Shown here: piece after piece, positions 1 to 9,845 of the stretch
Layout: each line of letters opens with the position of its first letter
Numbering within the stretch: position 1 is the stretch's first letter
Assembly: GCF_000427805.1 (NCBI RefSeq)
Contig: NZ_KE386587.1
Span: 3,669 to 44,609, forward strand
From: Budvicia aquatica DSM 5075 = ATCC 35567
GTDB lineage: Bacteria > Pseudomonadota > Gammaproteobacteria > Enterobacterales > Enterobacteriaceae
Length of the DNA stretch: 40,941 nt
Direction of reading: 5' to 3'
Translations under genes and position numbers: made by a program
Notes under the pieces: model-generated
Seen by the model: the letters and a program-made list of their open reading frames with translations, nothing else
The model's database searches: none
Told to the model about the DNA's origin: nothing

Positions 1-54
1 CCCTTGCCCTTGCCCTTGCCCTTGCCCTTGCCCTTGCCCTTGCCCTTGCCCTTG
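1..54. repeat. CCCTTG hexanucleotide tandem array
   Basis: Nine uninterrupted perfect copies of CCCTTG, beginning at the first base of the window, so the true array length is unknown. There are no spacers and no reading frame of interest. Such hexamer arrays are prone to slipped-strand length change. It directly abuts the inverted-repeat element at 61-238. Confidence 0.95.
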
Positions 55-60
55 CAGTAG

Positions 61-238
61 GGTCGTCATCCCGTTGAAAAACGGTATCCAGCCATTGAAT
101 TTGACCTTTGGTCTTGGTCGAATAACATCAGGTCAAAAGCTGGATGATTCACTACGATCACCCTTTCGACCATTCGCTATGCGAATATTTGCTGCGCGCC
201 TACGGCTACCCGTTCCGTTTTTCAACGGGATGACGACC
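61..238. repeat. 178-bp MITE-like element with 24-bp perfect terminal inverted repeats
   Basis: Bases 61-84 and 215-238 are exact reverse complements over 24 bp. The 130-bp interior encodes nothing convincing. The outline (small, non-coding, perfect inverted ends) is that of a miniature inverted-repeat element or a large enterobacterial palindromic repeat. No clear target-site duplication is visible, although the left flank merges with the hexamer array. No second copy was noticed in the window. Its family is not recognised. Confidence 0.75.
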
Positions 239-474
239 TATAGAGAATCGAGTAAGTGGAGTAAAAGAGAGAATTTAGTGCCTTAGAAACCCAACTCACC
301 ATAACGTACAAAAAAACAACAGAAAAATCGATATTAAACACTGCAAAATAGATAAAAAACACCAAGTAAAAACCACTAAATATCAAATTACCCTCCATCT
401 TGTTATTTGGTTTGCTTAAGTTTGCAGTGGAACATAAAATACCCACCAACCTTATAATTTACAGCTATAACAAA
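239..474. other. A+T-rich gene-free leader of yicG
   Basis: There is no convincing gene in this stretch. An upstream in-frame ATG at 400 would extend YicG by 25 residues, but that extension has no counterpart in E. coli YicG. The region presumably holds the yicG promoter; no strong consensus elements were identified. Confidence 0.5.
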
Positions 475-1086
475 ATGCTATTTTATCTCTATATCATTGG
501 AATCACGGCTGAATCCATGACCGGCGCACTGGCGGCGGGTAAAAGCAAAATGGATATCTTTGGCGTTATTATTATCTCTGCGGTAACGGCTATTGGCGGA
601 GGGACCGTTCGGGATATGATTCTGGGCCACTACCCTTTGACCTGGGTCGCTCATCCTGAATATGTGCTGATTGTTGCAATTGCATCGGTGATGACCGTTG
701 CGACAGCCCGCGTTATGATCTACCTGCGTAAGTTCTTCTTAGTATTAGATGCAATTGGCCTGGTGGTGTTTTCTATCATTGGTGCACAGGTTGCAATGAG
801 CATGGGGCTGCCGGTTTTAATCGTGGCTATTTCAGGCTTGGTAACCGGTGTTTTCGGTGGGGTATTAAGAGATATCTTCTGTAACCGTATCCCGTTGGTC
901 TTCCAAAAAGAGCTATATGCCAGCGTATCATTTCTTTCGGCACTACTGTATATCGGGCTGGTTCACTTTAAAATTGCTACCGATATTGCCATTATTGCTA
1001 CACTCATTTTTGGCTTTACCTTCAGAATATTAGCTATCTACTTCAAGATTGGTTTGCCGGTATTCAGCTATCAGACCGATGACTAA
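475..1086 (+). CDS. yicG: YicG-like TRIC-type/UPF0126 inner-membrane protein
   Basis: A 203-residue protein that closely resembles E. coli YicG (about 205 residues). It is a two-repeat membrane protein of the UPF0126/TRIC-like family. Each half carries the family's glycine-rich turn followed by RD: GGGTVRD near residue 45 and GGVLRD near residue 130. About six to seven hydrophobic segments span the inner membrane. The family is related in fold to trimeric intracellular cation channels, and the physiological substrate of YicG is not firmly established. The ATG at 475 is chosen because the protein then begins exactly where E. coli YicG does. The ribosome site in front is weak. It is convergent with rbsR, with a hairpin between them. 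Confidence 0.88.
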   Translation: MLFYLYIIGITAESMTGALAAGKSKMDIFGVIIISAVTAIGGGTVRDMILGHYPLTWVAHPEYVLIVAIASVMTVATARVMIYLRKFFLVLDAIGLVVFSIIGAQVAMSMGLPVLIVAISGLVTGVFGGVLRDIFCNRIPLVFQKELYASVSFLSALLYIGLVHFKIATDIAIIATLIFGFTFRILAIYFKIGLPVFSYQTDD

Positions 1087-1108
1087 TTCGCCCTGTCGCT
1101 AATCTTTA

Positions 1109-1139
1109 GCCGTTTTATTCACTTTACCGATAAAACGGC
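1109..1139. terminator. Hairpin between convergent yicG and rbsR
   Basis: A 10-bp stem (GCCGTTTTAT with ATAAAACGGC) and an 11-base loop lie between the two convergent genes. There is no long T run outside the stem, so termination efficiency is uncertain. The position suggests a bidirectional terminator. Confidence 0.55.
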
Positions 1140-1147
1140 AAACAACA

Positions 1148-2149
1148 TCACATAATACCGACCGATTCCCGTTCCACCAGCCTAGGCGTTAAAACCAAAG
1201 TACGTGGTTCAGTCATTTGAGCATTAAGCCTTTCCAACAGTGTATCGATCGCCAGCTTGCCCAGCGCATCCGTTGGTTGATGGATGGTGGTCAGCGGCGG
1301 AGACATAAACGACGCCAGCTCAATATCGTCATATCCAATGACCGCAATGTCTTTTCCCGGTGTTAATCCGGCACGGCTTAATACTAAATAAACCCCCACG
1401 GCCATAGCATCATTGCAGGTAAATATCGCATCAGGCGGTTCTGGCAGCTGAAGTAATTGCTCCATCGCTTTCTGACCACCGGAGAACTCAAAGTTACTGA
1501 AGATCTGGTAGCTATCCTCCAGTGTCAGTCCGGCATCGGTCATCGCCTTTTGATAACCGGATAAACGACGACGAGCCTGAGTATTATCCTGAGGGCCGGT
1601 AATGCAAGCAATGCGCCGGTAACCTCTGCCGATTAAATATTCCGTTGCACACTGACCGCCAAGCAACGAATTATCCTGAATGGTATCGCAGGCACCGTTA
1701 AACGGCGCCCAATCCATCATAACGATAGGAAGCTCCGGATACTGGAGAAATAGCGCCTCAGACAGGGGATTACGGTCATTACACATCAAAATCAGGCCAT
1801 CGACCCGACGCTGGAGTAACGTCTCCAGACTGGTGCCCATACGCTCTGTATTGCCTTCGGTATTACACAAAATCAGGCTATAGCCTCGCTCATAGCAACT
1901 CTGTTCTACACCGCGGACAACTTCTGCATAGAAGGGGTTATTACTGGAGGTAAGCAACATACCAATGGTGCGCGTCTGCTTAGCCTTAAGGCTGCGGGCA
2001 ACGGCTGACGGAGAGTAGTTCAGTTCGGCAACGGCTGAAAGAATTTTGTCTTTAACTGGTTGACTCACAAAACGATTATTATTAATAACGTGTGAGACCG
2101 TTGATGTTGAAACTCCGGCTAACCGGGCGACATCCTTCATCGTTGCCAC
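1148..2149 (-). CDS. rbsR: Ribose operon repressor RbsR (LacI family)
   Basis: A 333-residue LacI/GalR-family repressor. The N-terminal helix-turn-helix (residues 1-25, [20 protein letters not shown]) is identical in pattern to E. coli RbsR. A hinge and a periplasmic-binding-protein-like ribose-sensing domain follow, with the family's conserved [13 protein letters not shown] stretch near the C-terminus. In E. coli RbsR represses rbsDACBKR and is released by ribose. Here it is the last gene of the same cluster, 37 bp after rbsK. The CGAAACGTTTCG palindromes in front of rbsD match the core of the RbsR/PurR-type operator, consistent with autoregulation of the whole operon. Confidence 0.95.
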   Translation of the reverse strand: MATMKDVARLAGVSTSTVSHVINNNRFVSQPVKDKILSAVAELNYSPSAVARSLKAKQTRTIGMLLTSSNNPFYAEVVRGVEQSCYERGYSLILCNTEGNTERMGTSLETLLQRRVDGLILMCNDRNPLSEALFLQYPELPIVMMDWAPFNGACDTIQDNSLLGGQCATEYLIGRGYRRIACITGPQDNTQARRRLSGYQKAMTDAGLTLEDSYQIFSNFEFSGGQKAMEQLLQLPEPPDAIFTCNDAMAVGVYLVLSRAGLTPGKDIAVIGYDDIELASFMSPPLTTIHQPTDALGKLAIDTLLERLNAQMTEPRTLVLTPRLVERESVGIM

Positions 2150-2186
2150 TACATAACTCCTGCTATCAGTTTTATCAAGAAGTCAG

Positions 2187-3113
2187 TTAAACATGATTGG
2201 TCAAAAACAGATCAATCTCTTTACGCCACGGAACGGAAGGCTGGGCCCCCCTGCGGGTCACCGCAATTGCACCTGCCGCATGAGCAAATTTTACCGCCTG
2301 ACCCAATTCATCCCCTTCAAGCAAGGCAGTAATTAAAGCACCGTTAAAGGTATCGCCAGCGGCAATAGTATCAACCGGCTCAACTTTATAGCCGGGAATC
2401 AAACTGCCGGTTCCGTCAACGCTAACCCAAGCACCACGGCTGCCTAAGGTAATGATTACCGTATGAATGCCTTTGGCATGAAGTACGGCAGAAGCGCGGC
2501 TGGCATCATCATCATTATCAATAGCAACGCCGGTCAGTTGTTCAGCCTCTGTTTCATTGGGAGTAATAATATCGATATTGGCTAACAGCTCATCGGGTAA
2601 TTCACGCGCCGGAGCGGGGTTCAGGGCAACTAACGTACCGTGATCTTTAGCCAGCTTTGCTGCCGCAATAACGGTTTCTAGCGGTGTCTCTAATTGCATC
2701 AGCAGCGCTTTGGCATCAATAACCTGTTGGCGATATTTTGCTAAATAATCAGGCGTTACCGACGCGTTAGCCCCCGCATCAATGGCGATCATATTCTCAC
2801 CTTTACCATTGACGAAAATCATCGCAATGCCGGTGTTAATATTATCAATAGATTCTATTGGCTGAATATCAATATTATCCTGAGACAGCTGCTTGCGCAC
2901 CTGCTTACCAATATTGTCATCGCCCACGCAGGCAATGAAAGTAATATTGGCCCCGCTACGCCCGGCTGCTACAGCCTGATTGGCCCCTTTCCCGCCAAAA
3001 GAGATACGATAATCTTTGCCGGTGATGGTTTCTCCCGGGCGAGGAAACTCATTCACGTTAAGAATGTGGTCAGCGTTAATGCTGCCTAACACCACCAATT
3101 TATCCGCGGACAT
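2187..3113 (-). CDS. rbsK: Ribokinase RbsK
   Basis: A 308-residue PfkB-family sugar kinase that phosphorylates D-ribose to ribose 5-phosphate in the cytosol. Visible signatures are the N-terminal GGKGANQA sugar/ATP motif and the C-terminal DTIAAGDTFNGAL motif, whose Asp is the family's catalytic base. E. coli RbsK is 309 residues. The ATG at 3113 is chosen over an upstream start at 3185. It gives the family's N-terminus and has an AGAGG ribosome site 7 bases before it, while the upstream extension runs into non-coding sequence. It is separated from rbsB by a strong hairpin, and rbsR follows. Confidence 0.95.
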   Translation of the reverse strand: MSADKLVVLGSINADHILNVNEFPRPGETITGKDYRISFGGKGANQAVAAGRSGANITFIACVGDDNIGKQVRKQLSQDNIDIQPIESIDNINTGIAMIFVNGKGENMIAIDAGANASVTPDYLAKYRQQVIDAKALLMQLETPLETVIAAAKLAKDHGTLVALNPAPARELPDELLANIDIITPNETEAEQLTGVAIDNDDDASRASAVLHAKGIHTVIITLGSRGAWVSVDGTGSLIPGYKVEPVDTIAAGDTFNGALITALLEGDELGQAVKFAHAAGAIAVTRRGAQPSVPWRKEIDLFLTNHV

Positions 3114-3214
3114 ACTGATACCTCTTGAGAGAAAATTATTCGATACAACGGCCGGTCTGGCAGGCTCAAATATTAAGCCAAGCACTCATTTTCGGCTAAA
3201 ATATGGGTACTTTA

Positions 3215-3270
3215 CCTGCGGCTGCGCGCCTCATTTTTCACCGAGAGGGTGAAAAGACACGCCCCGCAGG
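3215..3270 (-). other. Hairpin in the rbsB-rbsK gap
   Basis: Nested inverted repeats: an inner 8-bp stem (3235-3242 with 3248-3255, 5-base loop) inside an outer 7-bp stem (CCTGCGG 3215-3221 with CCGCAGG 3264-3270). It lies in the 168-bp gap between rbsB and rbsK. It is likely to stabilise the 3' end of rbsDACB mRNA or attenuate rbsKR, giving an excess of the binding protein. That role is inference. Confidence 0.65.
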
Positions 3271-3281
3271 CCTATCATTAT

Positions 3282-4169
3282 TTATTCAACAATCAGCTTC
3301 AGCTCTACCGGAATATTAGCTTCAACCTTCTCACCTTTGAGAATCTTATCGGCGACTTCCACACCTTTGCTGCCAATCAGCTCTGGCTGTTGAGCAATGG
3401 TGGCACCTAAACGGCCGCTTTTCACTGCTTTCAGACCATCATTAGTACCGTCGAAGCCGACAATCAGCACATCTTTCTTACCGGCGGTTTGTAATGCACG
3501 CATTGCACCTAATGCCATTTCATCATTTTGGGCAAATACGGCCTGAACATCCGGGTGAGCCGTCAGCAGGTTTTGCATAACGTTCAGTCCCTTAGTGCGG
3601 TCAAAGTCAGCAGGCTGGCTGGCCAACAGTTTGAACGGATGCGCAGCCATAGATTGCTTAAAGCCTTCACCACGTTCACGAGCGGCTGAAGTACCTGAAA
3701 TACCCTCTAACTGGATGATCTTGGCATTATCGCCCAGTTTTGTAGCGATAAAATCACCGGCCATTTTACCACCGGCCACGTTATCAGAGGCCACATGGCT
3801 AAGCACTTCACCTTTATTGGCCGCGCGATCCAGCGTCACAACCGGGATATTCGCTTTGTTAGCCATCAAAACGGCATTGCCCACAGCATCAGAGTCTGTC
3901 GGGTTGATCAGTAATAATTTTGCACCACGTACGGTTAAGTCCTGCACGTTACCCAGCTCTTTGGCCGGATTGTTCTGCGAATCCAGAATAATCAGGTTAT
4001 AGCCCAGTTCATCCGCTTTCTTCTGAGCACCGTCTTTCATTGAAACAAAGAACGGGTTATTCAGCGTTGAGACGACAAGCGCGATGTTATCTTTTGCCAT
4101 AGCGCCGGCGCTGACGGACAGGGAAAGCGCTGTAGCAGAAACTAACATAGCCAGCTTTTTCATATTCAT
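3282..4169 (-). CDS. rbsB: D-ribose periplasmic binding protein RbsB
   Basis: A 295-residue periplasmic ribose receptor that delivers ribose to RbsC/RbsA and, in E. coli, also serves the Trg chemoreceptor. It has a typical Sec signal peptide ([20 protein letters not shown], then AGAMA before KDNIAL) and follows E. coli RbsB almost residue for residue, including [11 protein letters not shown] and [15 protein letters not shown]. Several ATGs are clustered at the start. The one at 4169 is preferred because it is 9 bases from the AGGA ribosome site and matches the E. coli MNMKK start. It lies 23 bp after rbsC. Confidence 0.96.
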   Translation of the reverse strand: MNMKKLAMLVSATALSLSVSAGAMAKDNIALVVSTLNNPFFVSMKDGAQKKADELGYNLIILDSQNNPAKELGNVQDLTVRGAKLLLINPTDSDAVGNAVLMANKANIPVVTLDRAANKGEVLSHVASDNVAGGKMAGDFIATKLGDNAKIIQLEGISGTSAARERGEGFKQSMAAHPFKLLASQPADFDRTKGLNVMQNLLTAHPDVQAVFAQNDEMALGAMRALQTAGKKDVLIVGFDGTNDGLKAVKSGRLGATIAQQPELIGSKGVEVADKILKGEKVEANIPVELKLIVE

Positions 4170-4192
4170 TATCATCATTCCTATATAAAAGG

Positions 4193-5161
4193 TTATTTAC
4201 TGCTTTTGTTATCTACTAATACCGCCAATAGAATGACGGCGCCTTTAACAATCATTTGGAAATAAGAAGATATACTTAATAAATTCAGTGCATTACTCAG
4301 GAAGCCCAGAATCAGTGCACCGATTAAAGTACCGGTAATCCGACCACGTCCACCGGCAAGGCTGGTTCCGCCGAGTACAACAGCCGCGATAGCATCCAAC
4401 TCATAACCGCCACCGGCAGTAGGCTGAGCGGAAGATAAACGCCCCACTTCAATAATACCGGCCAGTGCTGCTAATAGTCCGCACAGGGCATATACAATAA
4501 TCTTAACCCGATCAACGCTGATACCCGACAGGCGGGTTGCAGATTCATTCCCCCCCAGCGCATAGATATAGCGACCGAGTCGAGTATGGTTAAGCAAATA
4601 CCAGGCGGCAATAAATACGATCGCCATAATCCAGATCGGCGCTGGTACCCCTAAAGGACGACCAATACCAAACCATTCAAAAATATCGGTACTGTCAGAA
4701 AAACCAAGGTTCAGCGGGCTACCGTCAGAAAACTGTAGCGTGATACCTCGCAATATCAACATCATCACCAGCGTAGCGATAAAGGCCTGAACTTTACCCT
4801 TGGCCACAATCACGCCGGTCATGGCACCAATACCGGCGCCCAGCGTCAATGCCGCAGCAATGGCAACAAAAGCATTCACTTCCATACCGACCAACGAGGC
4901 CGCCACCGCACCGGTCAACGCCAGTAAGGAGCCCACCGATAAATCAATACCTGACGTAAGAATAACCAGCGTCATGCCTACGGCAATAATGGCATTAACC
5001 GATGTCTGTTGCAGAATATTGAACAGGTTATTAACGGTAAAAAAGTTAGGGCTCAAGAACGAGACTGCAATGATCAATACGATCAGGGCAATCAGCGACT
5101 TTTGCTCAAGCAGCCACTCTTTATTAAAGCGGCTTGGTGAAGGGGTCTGTGAACTATTCAC
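4193..5161 (-). CDS. rbsC: Ribose ABC transporter permease RbsC
   Basis: A 322-residue inner-membrane permease of the sugar ABC transporter family (BPD_transp_2), with about eight to ten hydrophobic segments. Conserved stretches shared with E. coli RbsC include [33 protein letters not shown] and [18 protein letters not shown]. The start is GTG at 5161, nine bases after a clear AGGAG ribosome site that itself overlaps the stop of rbsA. The 6-bp rbsA-rbsC gap implies translational coupling. It forms the membrane channel with two RbsA subunits. Confidence 0.96.
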   Translation of the reverse strand: MNSSQTPSPSRFNKEWLLEQKSLIALIVLIIAVSFLSPNFFTVNNLFNILQQTSVNAIIAVGMTLVILTSGIDLSVGSLLALTGAVAASLVGMEVNAFVAIAAALTLGAGIGAMTGVIVAKGKVQAFIATLVMMLILRGITLQFSDGSPLNLGFSDSTDIFEWFGIGRPLGVPAPIWIMAIVFIAAWYLLNHTRLGRYIYALGGNESATRLSGISVDRVKIIVYALCGLLAALAGIIEVGRLSSAQPTAGGGYELDAIAAVVLGGTSLAGGRGRITGTLIGALILGFLSNALNLLSISSYFQMIVKGAVILLAVLVDNKSSK

Positions 5162-5167
5162 TGTATA

Positions 5168-6673
5168 TTACTCCTGAATAACACCGTACTGTTTGCCGAC
5201 TGCCGCCGCCATCAGTACTTCTTGTGTTGCCTGCTCAATAGGAAATTCGCCGCTAATATGGCCTTCATGCATAACCAAAATGCGATCGCTCATGCCGATG
5301 ACTTCCGGCATTTCTGATGAAATAAGAATGATGCTCAACCCTTCACGTTTAAACTGATTAATAAGCTGATAGATCTCTTTCTTTGCCCCAACGTCAACGC
5401 CGCGGGTAGGCTCGTCAAGAATCAACACGTTAGGGCGAGTCATCAGGCCACGGGCAATCGCAATTTTCTGTTGATTACCCCCGGAGAGCAGGCCAATCGG
5501 CTGCATCATGGTCGGCGTTTTAATATTGAACAGTTTGATGAAGTCATTTACCGCCTGCCGCTCTTCTGCATGCTTAAGTGCACCCCAGCTTTGGCTGAAA
5601 TAGCGCAGCGCAGTTAATGACATATTCTCTTTAACTGACATGCCCAACACTAGGCCATCGCCTTTACGGTCTTCAGAAATATAGACAATACCGTTCTTTA
5701 ATCCGTCCTGTGGGTTAGCTACTCTAATCGCCTGACCATCAAGAATCACACTGCCTTGGGTATGCGGCAATGCGCCATAAATCATCTTCATCAGTTCGGT
5801 ACGACCCGCGCCCATCAGGCCAGAGATACCCAGAATTTCACTGCGATACAGATCAAAACTGACATCATGGACATCTTTACCGGAAAGATTCTTCACCTGA
5901 AGGCGTAAACCACCGCGCGGTTGATCCAAACGCGGATAAAGCTCATCAAGACGACGCCCGACCATCATTTCAATCAGTCGGTCTTCATCTAATTCTGCAA
6001 CCGGGCGCTCACCAATAAACTCACCGTCGCGTAATACGGTAACGTCATCGCAAATTTCAAAAATTTCTTTTAGCCGGTGAGAGATATAGACAATACCGCA
6101 ACCCTGAGCCCGTAATTCATTAATCACGTTAAACAAAGAGGCGGTTTCAGTATCGGTCAGCGCATCGGTCGGCTCATCCATGATGATAACTTTAGACTCA
6201 AAGCTCAGCACCTTGGCAATTTCTACCATTTGCTGATCGCCGATGGATAATTCACTCACCAGCCGACGACTGCTGTACTCCACGTTTAGCCGACGCAGCA
6301 GGCGATCGGCTTCGGCGTACATTTTCTTCCAGTTAATCCGACCAAAGCCGTTAACAAACTCCCGCCCCAGAAAAATATTTTCTGCGATGCTGAGCTGAGG
6401 GATTAAATTGAGTTCTTGATGGATAATACCGATGCCCGCTTCCTGCGAAGACTTAGGTCCGTTAAATGCCACTTCCTGACCCAGATATTCAATCCGCCCT
6501 GCATCTTTAGTGTAAATACCGGTCAGTACTTTCATCAGAGTTGATTTACCGGCACCGTTTTCGCCCAGTAACGCCATCACTTTACCGGGATAGACATTCA
6601 GGCAGGCGCCCGACAAAGCCTTAACGCCGGGGAAAGATTTTTCAATACCGCTAATTTTCAGCAGAGGTTGCAT
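5168..6673 (-). CDS. rbsA: Ribose ABC transporter ATP-binding protein RbsA
   Basis: A 501-residue tandem-domain ATPase that powers ribose import. Domain 1 has Walker [10 protein letters not shown] (near residue 37), an ABC signature ELSIGDQQM, and Walker [12 protein letters not shown]. Domain 2 has the degenerate Walker A of this family (GLMGAGRTE near residue 289), signature LLSGGNQQK, and Walker [15 protein letters not shown]. The length equals E. coli RbsA. It sits between rbsD (9-bp gap) and rbsC (6-bp gap), the standard operon order. Confidence 0.97.
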   Translation of the reverse strand: MQPLLKISGIEKSFPGVKALSGACLNVYPGKVMALLGENGAGKSTLMKVLTGIYTKDAGRIEYLGQEVAFNGPKSSQEAGIGIIHQELNLIPQLSIAENIFLGREFVNGFGRINWKKMYAEADRLLRRLNVEYSSRRLVSELSIGDQQMVEIAKVLSFESKVIIMDEPTDALTDTETASLFNVINELRAQGCGIVYISHRLKEIFEICDDVTVLRDGEFIGERPVAELDEDRLIEMMVGRRLDELYPRLDQPRGGLRLQVKNLSGKDVHDVSFDLYRSEILGISGLMGAGRTELMKMIYGALPHTQGSVILDGQAIRVANPQDGLKNGIVYISEDRKGDGLVLGMSVKENMSLTALRYFSQSWGALKHAEERQAVNDFIKLFNIKTPTMMQPIGLLSGGNQQKIAIARGLMTRPNVLILDEPTRGVDVGAKKEIYQLINQFKREGLSIILISSEMPEVIGMSDRILVMHEGHISGEFPIEQATQEVLMAAAVGKQYGVIQE

Positions 6674-6682
6674 ATCAGTACC

Positions 6683-7102
6683 TCAGAACACAACGCCGGA
6701 ACATAAAATCACATTGGCATAGGGTGAACATTCACCGCTACGCACAATGGCACGACTATCATGGGACAGGGTTTTAAACGCTTCATGACTAACATATTCC
6801 ACAGCAATCACATTACCCTGGCGCTGCTGTAGATCCTTAAGGCGGGTCAGTAACTGCTGGTGAATATCCGGATTTTTATCGCCTATCTCAGCGGCCACAA
6901 TGGCTTTCTCAACCTGCATCTCATCGGTGACCGCATCAAATACCTGCAGAAATGAAGGAACACCGTGAGTCAGTGCTAAATCAATACGTTCTACCGCGGC
7001 GGGAATGGGCAGCCCGGCATCACCAATCGTTAAGGTATCTGTGTGCCCTAAGCGTGAAATAGCCCAAGAAAGCGTCGAGTTAAGTAATCTGCCTTTTTTC
7101 AT
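6683..7102 (-). CDS. rbsD: D-ribose pyranase RbsD
   Basis: A 139-residue cytosolic mutarotase that interconverts pyranose and furanose forms of ribose, so that RbsK receives its preferred form. It matches E. coli RbsD (139 residues) throughout: [24 protein letters not shown], and the C-terminal [17 protein letters not shown]. The ATG at 7102 is chosen over one at 7126 because it gives the MKKG start of the family and is preceded by AGGA. The upstream ATG would put the start over the operator at 7127-7138. It is the first gene of rbsDACBKR. Confidence 0.95.
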   Translation of the reverse strand: MKKGRLLNSTLSWAISRLGHTDTLTIGDAGLPIPAAVERIDLALTHGVPSFLQVFDAVTDEMQVEKAIVAAEIGDKNPDIHQQLLTRLKDLQQRQGNVIAVEYVSHEAFKTLSHDSRAIVRSGECSPYANVILCSGVVF

Positions 7103-7126
7103 CTTTCCTGCCCTGCTGATGGTCAT

Positions 7127-7138
7127 CGAAACGTTTCG
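7127..7138 (-). promoter_or_regulatory. RbsR operator, proximal
   Basis: A perfect 12-bp palindrome, CGAAACGTTTCG, 24 bp before the rbsD start. It matches the core of the E. coli RbsR operator and the wider LacI/PurR-type pattern. The assignment to RbsR rests on position and on rbsR being in the same operon. Confidence 0.85.
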
Positions 7139-7202
7139 TTGATCGAGAGTTTAGGAAGATAGTCAGATAAAGCAAAAGATTTATGAGAAATTTGTGACCG
7201 GC

Positions 7203-7218
7203 ATCGAAACGTTTCGAT
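7203..7218 (-). promoter_or_regulatory. RbsR operator, distal
   Basis: A second perfect palindrome, 16 bp (ATCGAAACGTTTCGAT), whose centre is 78 bp upstream of the proximal operator. A TTTGTGA half-site resembling a CRP half-site lies just beside it (about 7192-7198). Two operators for one repressor suggest cooperative binding or a small loop over the rbsD promoter. That is inference. Confidence 0.8.
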
Positions 7219-7287
7219 AAAACGACAGCAGCGTTGATATGCTGAAACGGTTAAGTCAAAATAAGGGGTATAACGACATTAAAATGA

Positions 7288-7324
7288 AGCCCTATTCTTT
7301 CCGACAAGCGAAAAGAGCAGGGCT
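7288..7324 (-). terminator. Hairpin downstream of atoA
   Basis: AGCCCT (7288-7293) pairs with AGGGCT (7319-7324), with further pairing of TCTTT and AAAGA inside. It lies 10 bp past the atoA stop and, on the minus strand, is followed by a short T-containing stretch. It probably separates the atoDA operon from the rbs promoter region. Confidence 0.5.
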
Positions 7325-7333
7325 ATATCAGGG

Positions 7334-7990
7334 TCAGGCAGCAATGCTCATCTGTCTGAAATCGGGGTCTACGATAAATTCAGCATCCGTCTTTTCACGA
7401 ATCAGCTCAAGAGAGACACCCGGGGCATGTTCGGTTAATACCAAATGTCCGCCTCTGAATTCAAAAACGGCCAGCTCGGTAACCAGAACAGACACACAAC
7501 GCTGAGCCGTCAGGGGTAATGAGCAATGCTGAAGGATCTTTGATGAGCCATTTTTAGCACAGTGTTCCATAGCAACAATGACTTTTCTGGCACCGGTCAC
7601 CAAGTCCATCGCGCCCCCCATTCCCGGCACCATCTTTCCCGGGATCATCCAGTTAGCCAGATTACCCTGCCGATCGACTTCCAGACCGCCCAGAACGCAG
7701 GCATCAACATGGCTGCCGCGTATTAAGGCAAATGAAAACGCACTGTCAAAGGTTGAACCTCCGGGAATAATGCCACACGGCTGACCGCCGGCATTAGCCA
7801 AATCGGGATCGTGCTCCCCCTGTTCCACAGGGCAAATACCCAAAAAACCATTCTCTGACTGAAACGTGATATCAACATCATCAGGAATATAGTTAACCAC
7901 CATAGTGGGAAGACCAATTCCTAAATTAACGATATCACCGTCTCTGAGTTCTAGGGCGACCCGGCGGGCAATTAACTCTTTAGGCGTCAT
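7334..7990 (-). CDS. atoA: Acetate CoA-transferase beta subunit (AtoA-like)
   Basis: A 218-residue family I CoA-transferase B subunit, very like E. coli AtoA (216 residues). The catalytic glutamate motif SENG is at residues 45-48 (Glu46), which forms the covalent CoA thioester. Other shared stretches are [31 protein letters not shown], and [15 protein letters not shown]. With the A subunit it moves CoA from an acyl-CoA to acetoacetate. It overlaps the A subunit by the ATGA tetranucleotide, so the two are translationally coupled. Context (BKACE and thiolase upstream) makes acetoacetate activation the likely job. The exact acyl donor is unknown, so 3-oxoacid CoA-transferase is an equally fair name. 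Confidence 0.88.
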   Translation of the reverse strand: MTPKELIARRVALELRDGDIVNLGIGLPTMVVNYIPDDVDITFQSENGFLGICPVEQGEHDPDLANAGGQPCGIIPGGSTFDSAFSFALIRGSHVDACVLGGLEVDRQGNLANWMIPGKMVPGMGGAMDLVTGARKVIVAMEHCAKNGSSKILQHCSLPLTAQRCVSVLVTELAVFEFRGGHLVLTEHAPGVSLELIREKTDAEFIVDPDFRQMSIAA

Positions 7991-8646
7991 TGGCTCTCTC
8001 CTTTCACTATGCCTTCAATCAGCATTGCCGGCGTCATAACTAAATCGGGATCCAGATCGCCGATATTAAGCAGTTCTTCAACCTCAGCAAAAACCCGATC
8101 TGCCGCCAGGGCGATCAGCGGATTAAAGTTTCTGGCCGAACGACGGTAATAAAGGTTACCGGCCACATCACCCCGTTTAGCATGGACAAGCGCCAGATCG
8201 GCGCGTAGCGGTAGTTCAAGTAAATAGTCGCGGCCGTTGATGGTCATGCGCTGCTTTCCCTCTTCCACCACCGTCCCTACGCCGGTCGGTGTCAGAAAAC
8301 CACCAAGACCTGCGCCACCGGCACGAATGCGTTCGGCCAGCGTTCCCTGCGGTATCAGCTCAACCTCCATTTCACCGGCCATCATCTGACGGCCGGTCTC
8401 CGGATTAAGGCCAATATGTGAAGCAATCACTTTACGCACGCGCTTGGCCGCGATAAGTGGCGCCACGCCCAGCCCCGGAACGGCAGTATCGTTGCCGATC
8501 AAGGTTAACTCTTTTACTCCGGAATCAAGCAGAGCCTGCATCAGAGTCGGTGGGGTTCCGTTTCCCATAAAACCACCGAACATAATGCTCATGCCGTCGC
8601 GTAGCTGCGACGAAAACGCATCCAGAGTAATGACTTTAGATTTCAT
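7987..8646 (-). CDS. atoD: Acetate CoA-transferase alpha subunit (AtoD-like)
   Basis: A 219-residue family I CoA-transferase A subunit that aligns along its whole length with E. coli AtoD (220 residues). The CoA-transferase A signature GGFMGNGTP is at residues 24-32. [24 protein letters not shown] and [16 protein letters not shown] are also conserved. It forms a heteromer with the B subunit encoded immediately after it (4-bp overlap). It lies 13 bp after the thiolase, in one operon with BKACE, carrier and cyclase genes, and not next to atoS/atoC/atoE as in E. coli. Confidence 0.88.
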   Translation of the reverse strand: MKSKVITLDAFSSQLRDGMSIMFGGFMGNGTPPTLMQALLDSGVKELTLIGNDTAVPGLGVAPLIAAKRVRKVIASHIGLNPETGRQMMAGEMEVELIPQGTLAERIRAGGAGLGGFLTPTGVGTVVEEGKQRMTINGRDYLLELPLRADLALVHAKRGDVAGNLYYRRSARNFNPLIALAADRVFAEVEELLNIGDLDPDLVMTPAMLIEGIVKGESQ

Positions 8647-8659
8647 CGTCAGGCCTTCC

Positions 8660-9841
8660 TTATTTCATCCGCTCAACAACCACGGCAACCCCTTGTCCGC
8701 CACCTACGCACAGCGTTGCCAGCCCCAGCGATTTATCTCTACTCTCCAGCGCATGAAGCAGGCTCACCAAAATACGCGCACCGGATGCCCCAATAGGATG
8801 GCCCAGTGCAATCGCACCGCCGTTAACGTTGGTCTTTTCCGCATCAAATCCCAGCTCTCGTCCGACAGCAATAAACTGCGCGGCAAAGGCTTCGTTGGCT
8901 TCGATAAGATCAATATCTGCCATGCTTAACTTGGCATTTTCCAGCGCTTTTCGGGTCGCAGGTACTGGCCCCATCCCCATATAGGCCGGATCAACACCGC
9001 AAGTAGCATAGCCACGGATACGGGCCATCGGCTTTAATCCAAGCTGGCTGGCCCGGCTTGCGCTCATGACCATCAGAGCCGCCGCACCATCGTTAACCCC
9101 CGAGGCATTTCCTGCGGTTACGGTTCCGTCGGGTTTAAAGGCAGGGCGCAGGCGACCCAGGGAGGTCACCGAGGTGTCAGGCCGTACATACTCATCTTCA
9201 GCAAAAATAATCTCGCCTTTTTTATGCTGAATAGTCACCGGTAAAATTTCCCGCTGGAATGCACCGCGCCCAATCGCCGACGCCGCCCGCTGCTGGGATA
9301 AAGCCGCAACTTCATCCTGTTGAAGGCGATCTATGCCATAACGCTCAGCGATATTTTCTGCCGTAATCCCCATATGGTAATGATTAAAAGCACAGCTAAG
9401 GCCGTCATGAACTACCGTATCGACAATTTTCCCGTCACCCATTCGGTATCCCCAGCGCGCCTTATCAAGCAGATAAGGAACGGCAGACATATTCTCCATG
9501 CCGCCAGCCAGTACGATATCAACATCACCGGAACCAATCATTTGAGCCGCAAAAATGACACTTTTCAGGCCAGAGCCACACACCACATTGATGGTAGTGG
9601 CCGGAGTCGCCTGCGTTAGTCCGGCATTAATAGCAACCTGTCGGGCAGGGTTTTGCCCTAAGCCTGTCTGTAGTACGTTGCCAAAAACCACTTCATCAAT
9701 TATGCCTGCGTCTATTCCTGCGCGGACGATGGCTTCTTTAGCCACTAATGTCCCGAGTTGAGGAGCAGCGACTGATGCCAGTGAGCCGCCAAAGCTACCT
9801 ATAGCAGTACGTACCGCACTGACAATCACGATATCTGTCAT
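8660..9841 (-). CDS. atoB: Acetyl-CoA C-acetyltransferase (AtoB-like thiolase)
   Basis: A 393-residue cytosolic thiolase. The acyl-accepting cysteine is Cys88 in [10 protein letters not shown]. The other active-site motifs are [10 protein letters not shown], the histidine motif [16 protein letters not shown], and the C-terminal cysteine in CVGGGQG. The length is normal for biosynthetic/degradative acetoacetyl-CoA thiolases. The ATG at 9841 (MTDIVIVSA) matches the family start. A longer frame from 9910 would overlap the upstream gene. In this operon it would split acetoacetyl-CoA, made by AtoDA, into two acetyl-CoA, replacing the acetyl-CoA used by BKACE. Confidence 0.9.
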   Translation of the reverse strand: MTDIVIVSAVRTAIGSFGGSLASVAAPQLGTLVAKEAIVRAGIDAGIIDEVVFGNVLQTGLGQNPARQVAINAGLTQATPATTINVVCGSGLKSVIFAAQMIGSGDVDIVLAGGMENMSAVPYLLDKARWGYRMGDGKIVDTVVHDGLSCAFNHYHMGITAENIAERYGIDRLQQDEVAALSQQRAASAIGRGAFQREILPVTIQHKKGEIIFAEDEYVRPDTSVTSLGRLRPAFKPDGTVTAGNASGVNDGAAALMVMSASRASQLGLKPMARIRGYATCGVDPAYMGMGPVPATRKALENAKLSMADIDLIEANEAFAAQFIAVGRELGFDAEKTNVNGGAIALGHPIGASGARILVSLLHALESRDKSLGLATLCVGGGQGVAVVVERMK

Positions 9842-9845
9842 AACG

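Noticed and set aside
1..54. Possible CRISPR or telomere-like array
   Set aside because: It is a simple hexamer run with no spacers and no cas genes, and nothing suggests a replicon end.
400..474. 25-residue N-terminal extension of YicG from ATG 400
   Set aside because: The extension is absent from E. coli YicG and codes for A+T-rich residues typical of untranslated leader.
3595..4002. 135-codon frame antisense to rbsB
   Set aside because: It is a shadow of a gene matching E. coli RbsB along its full length.
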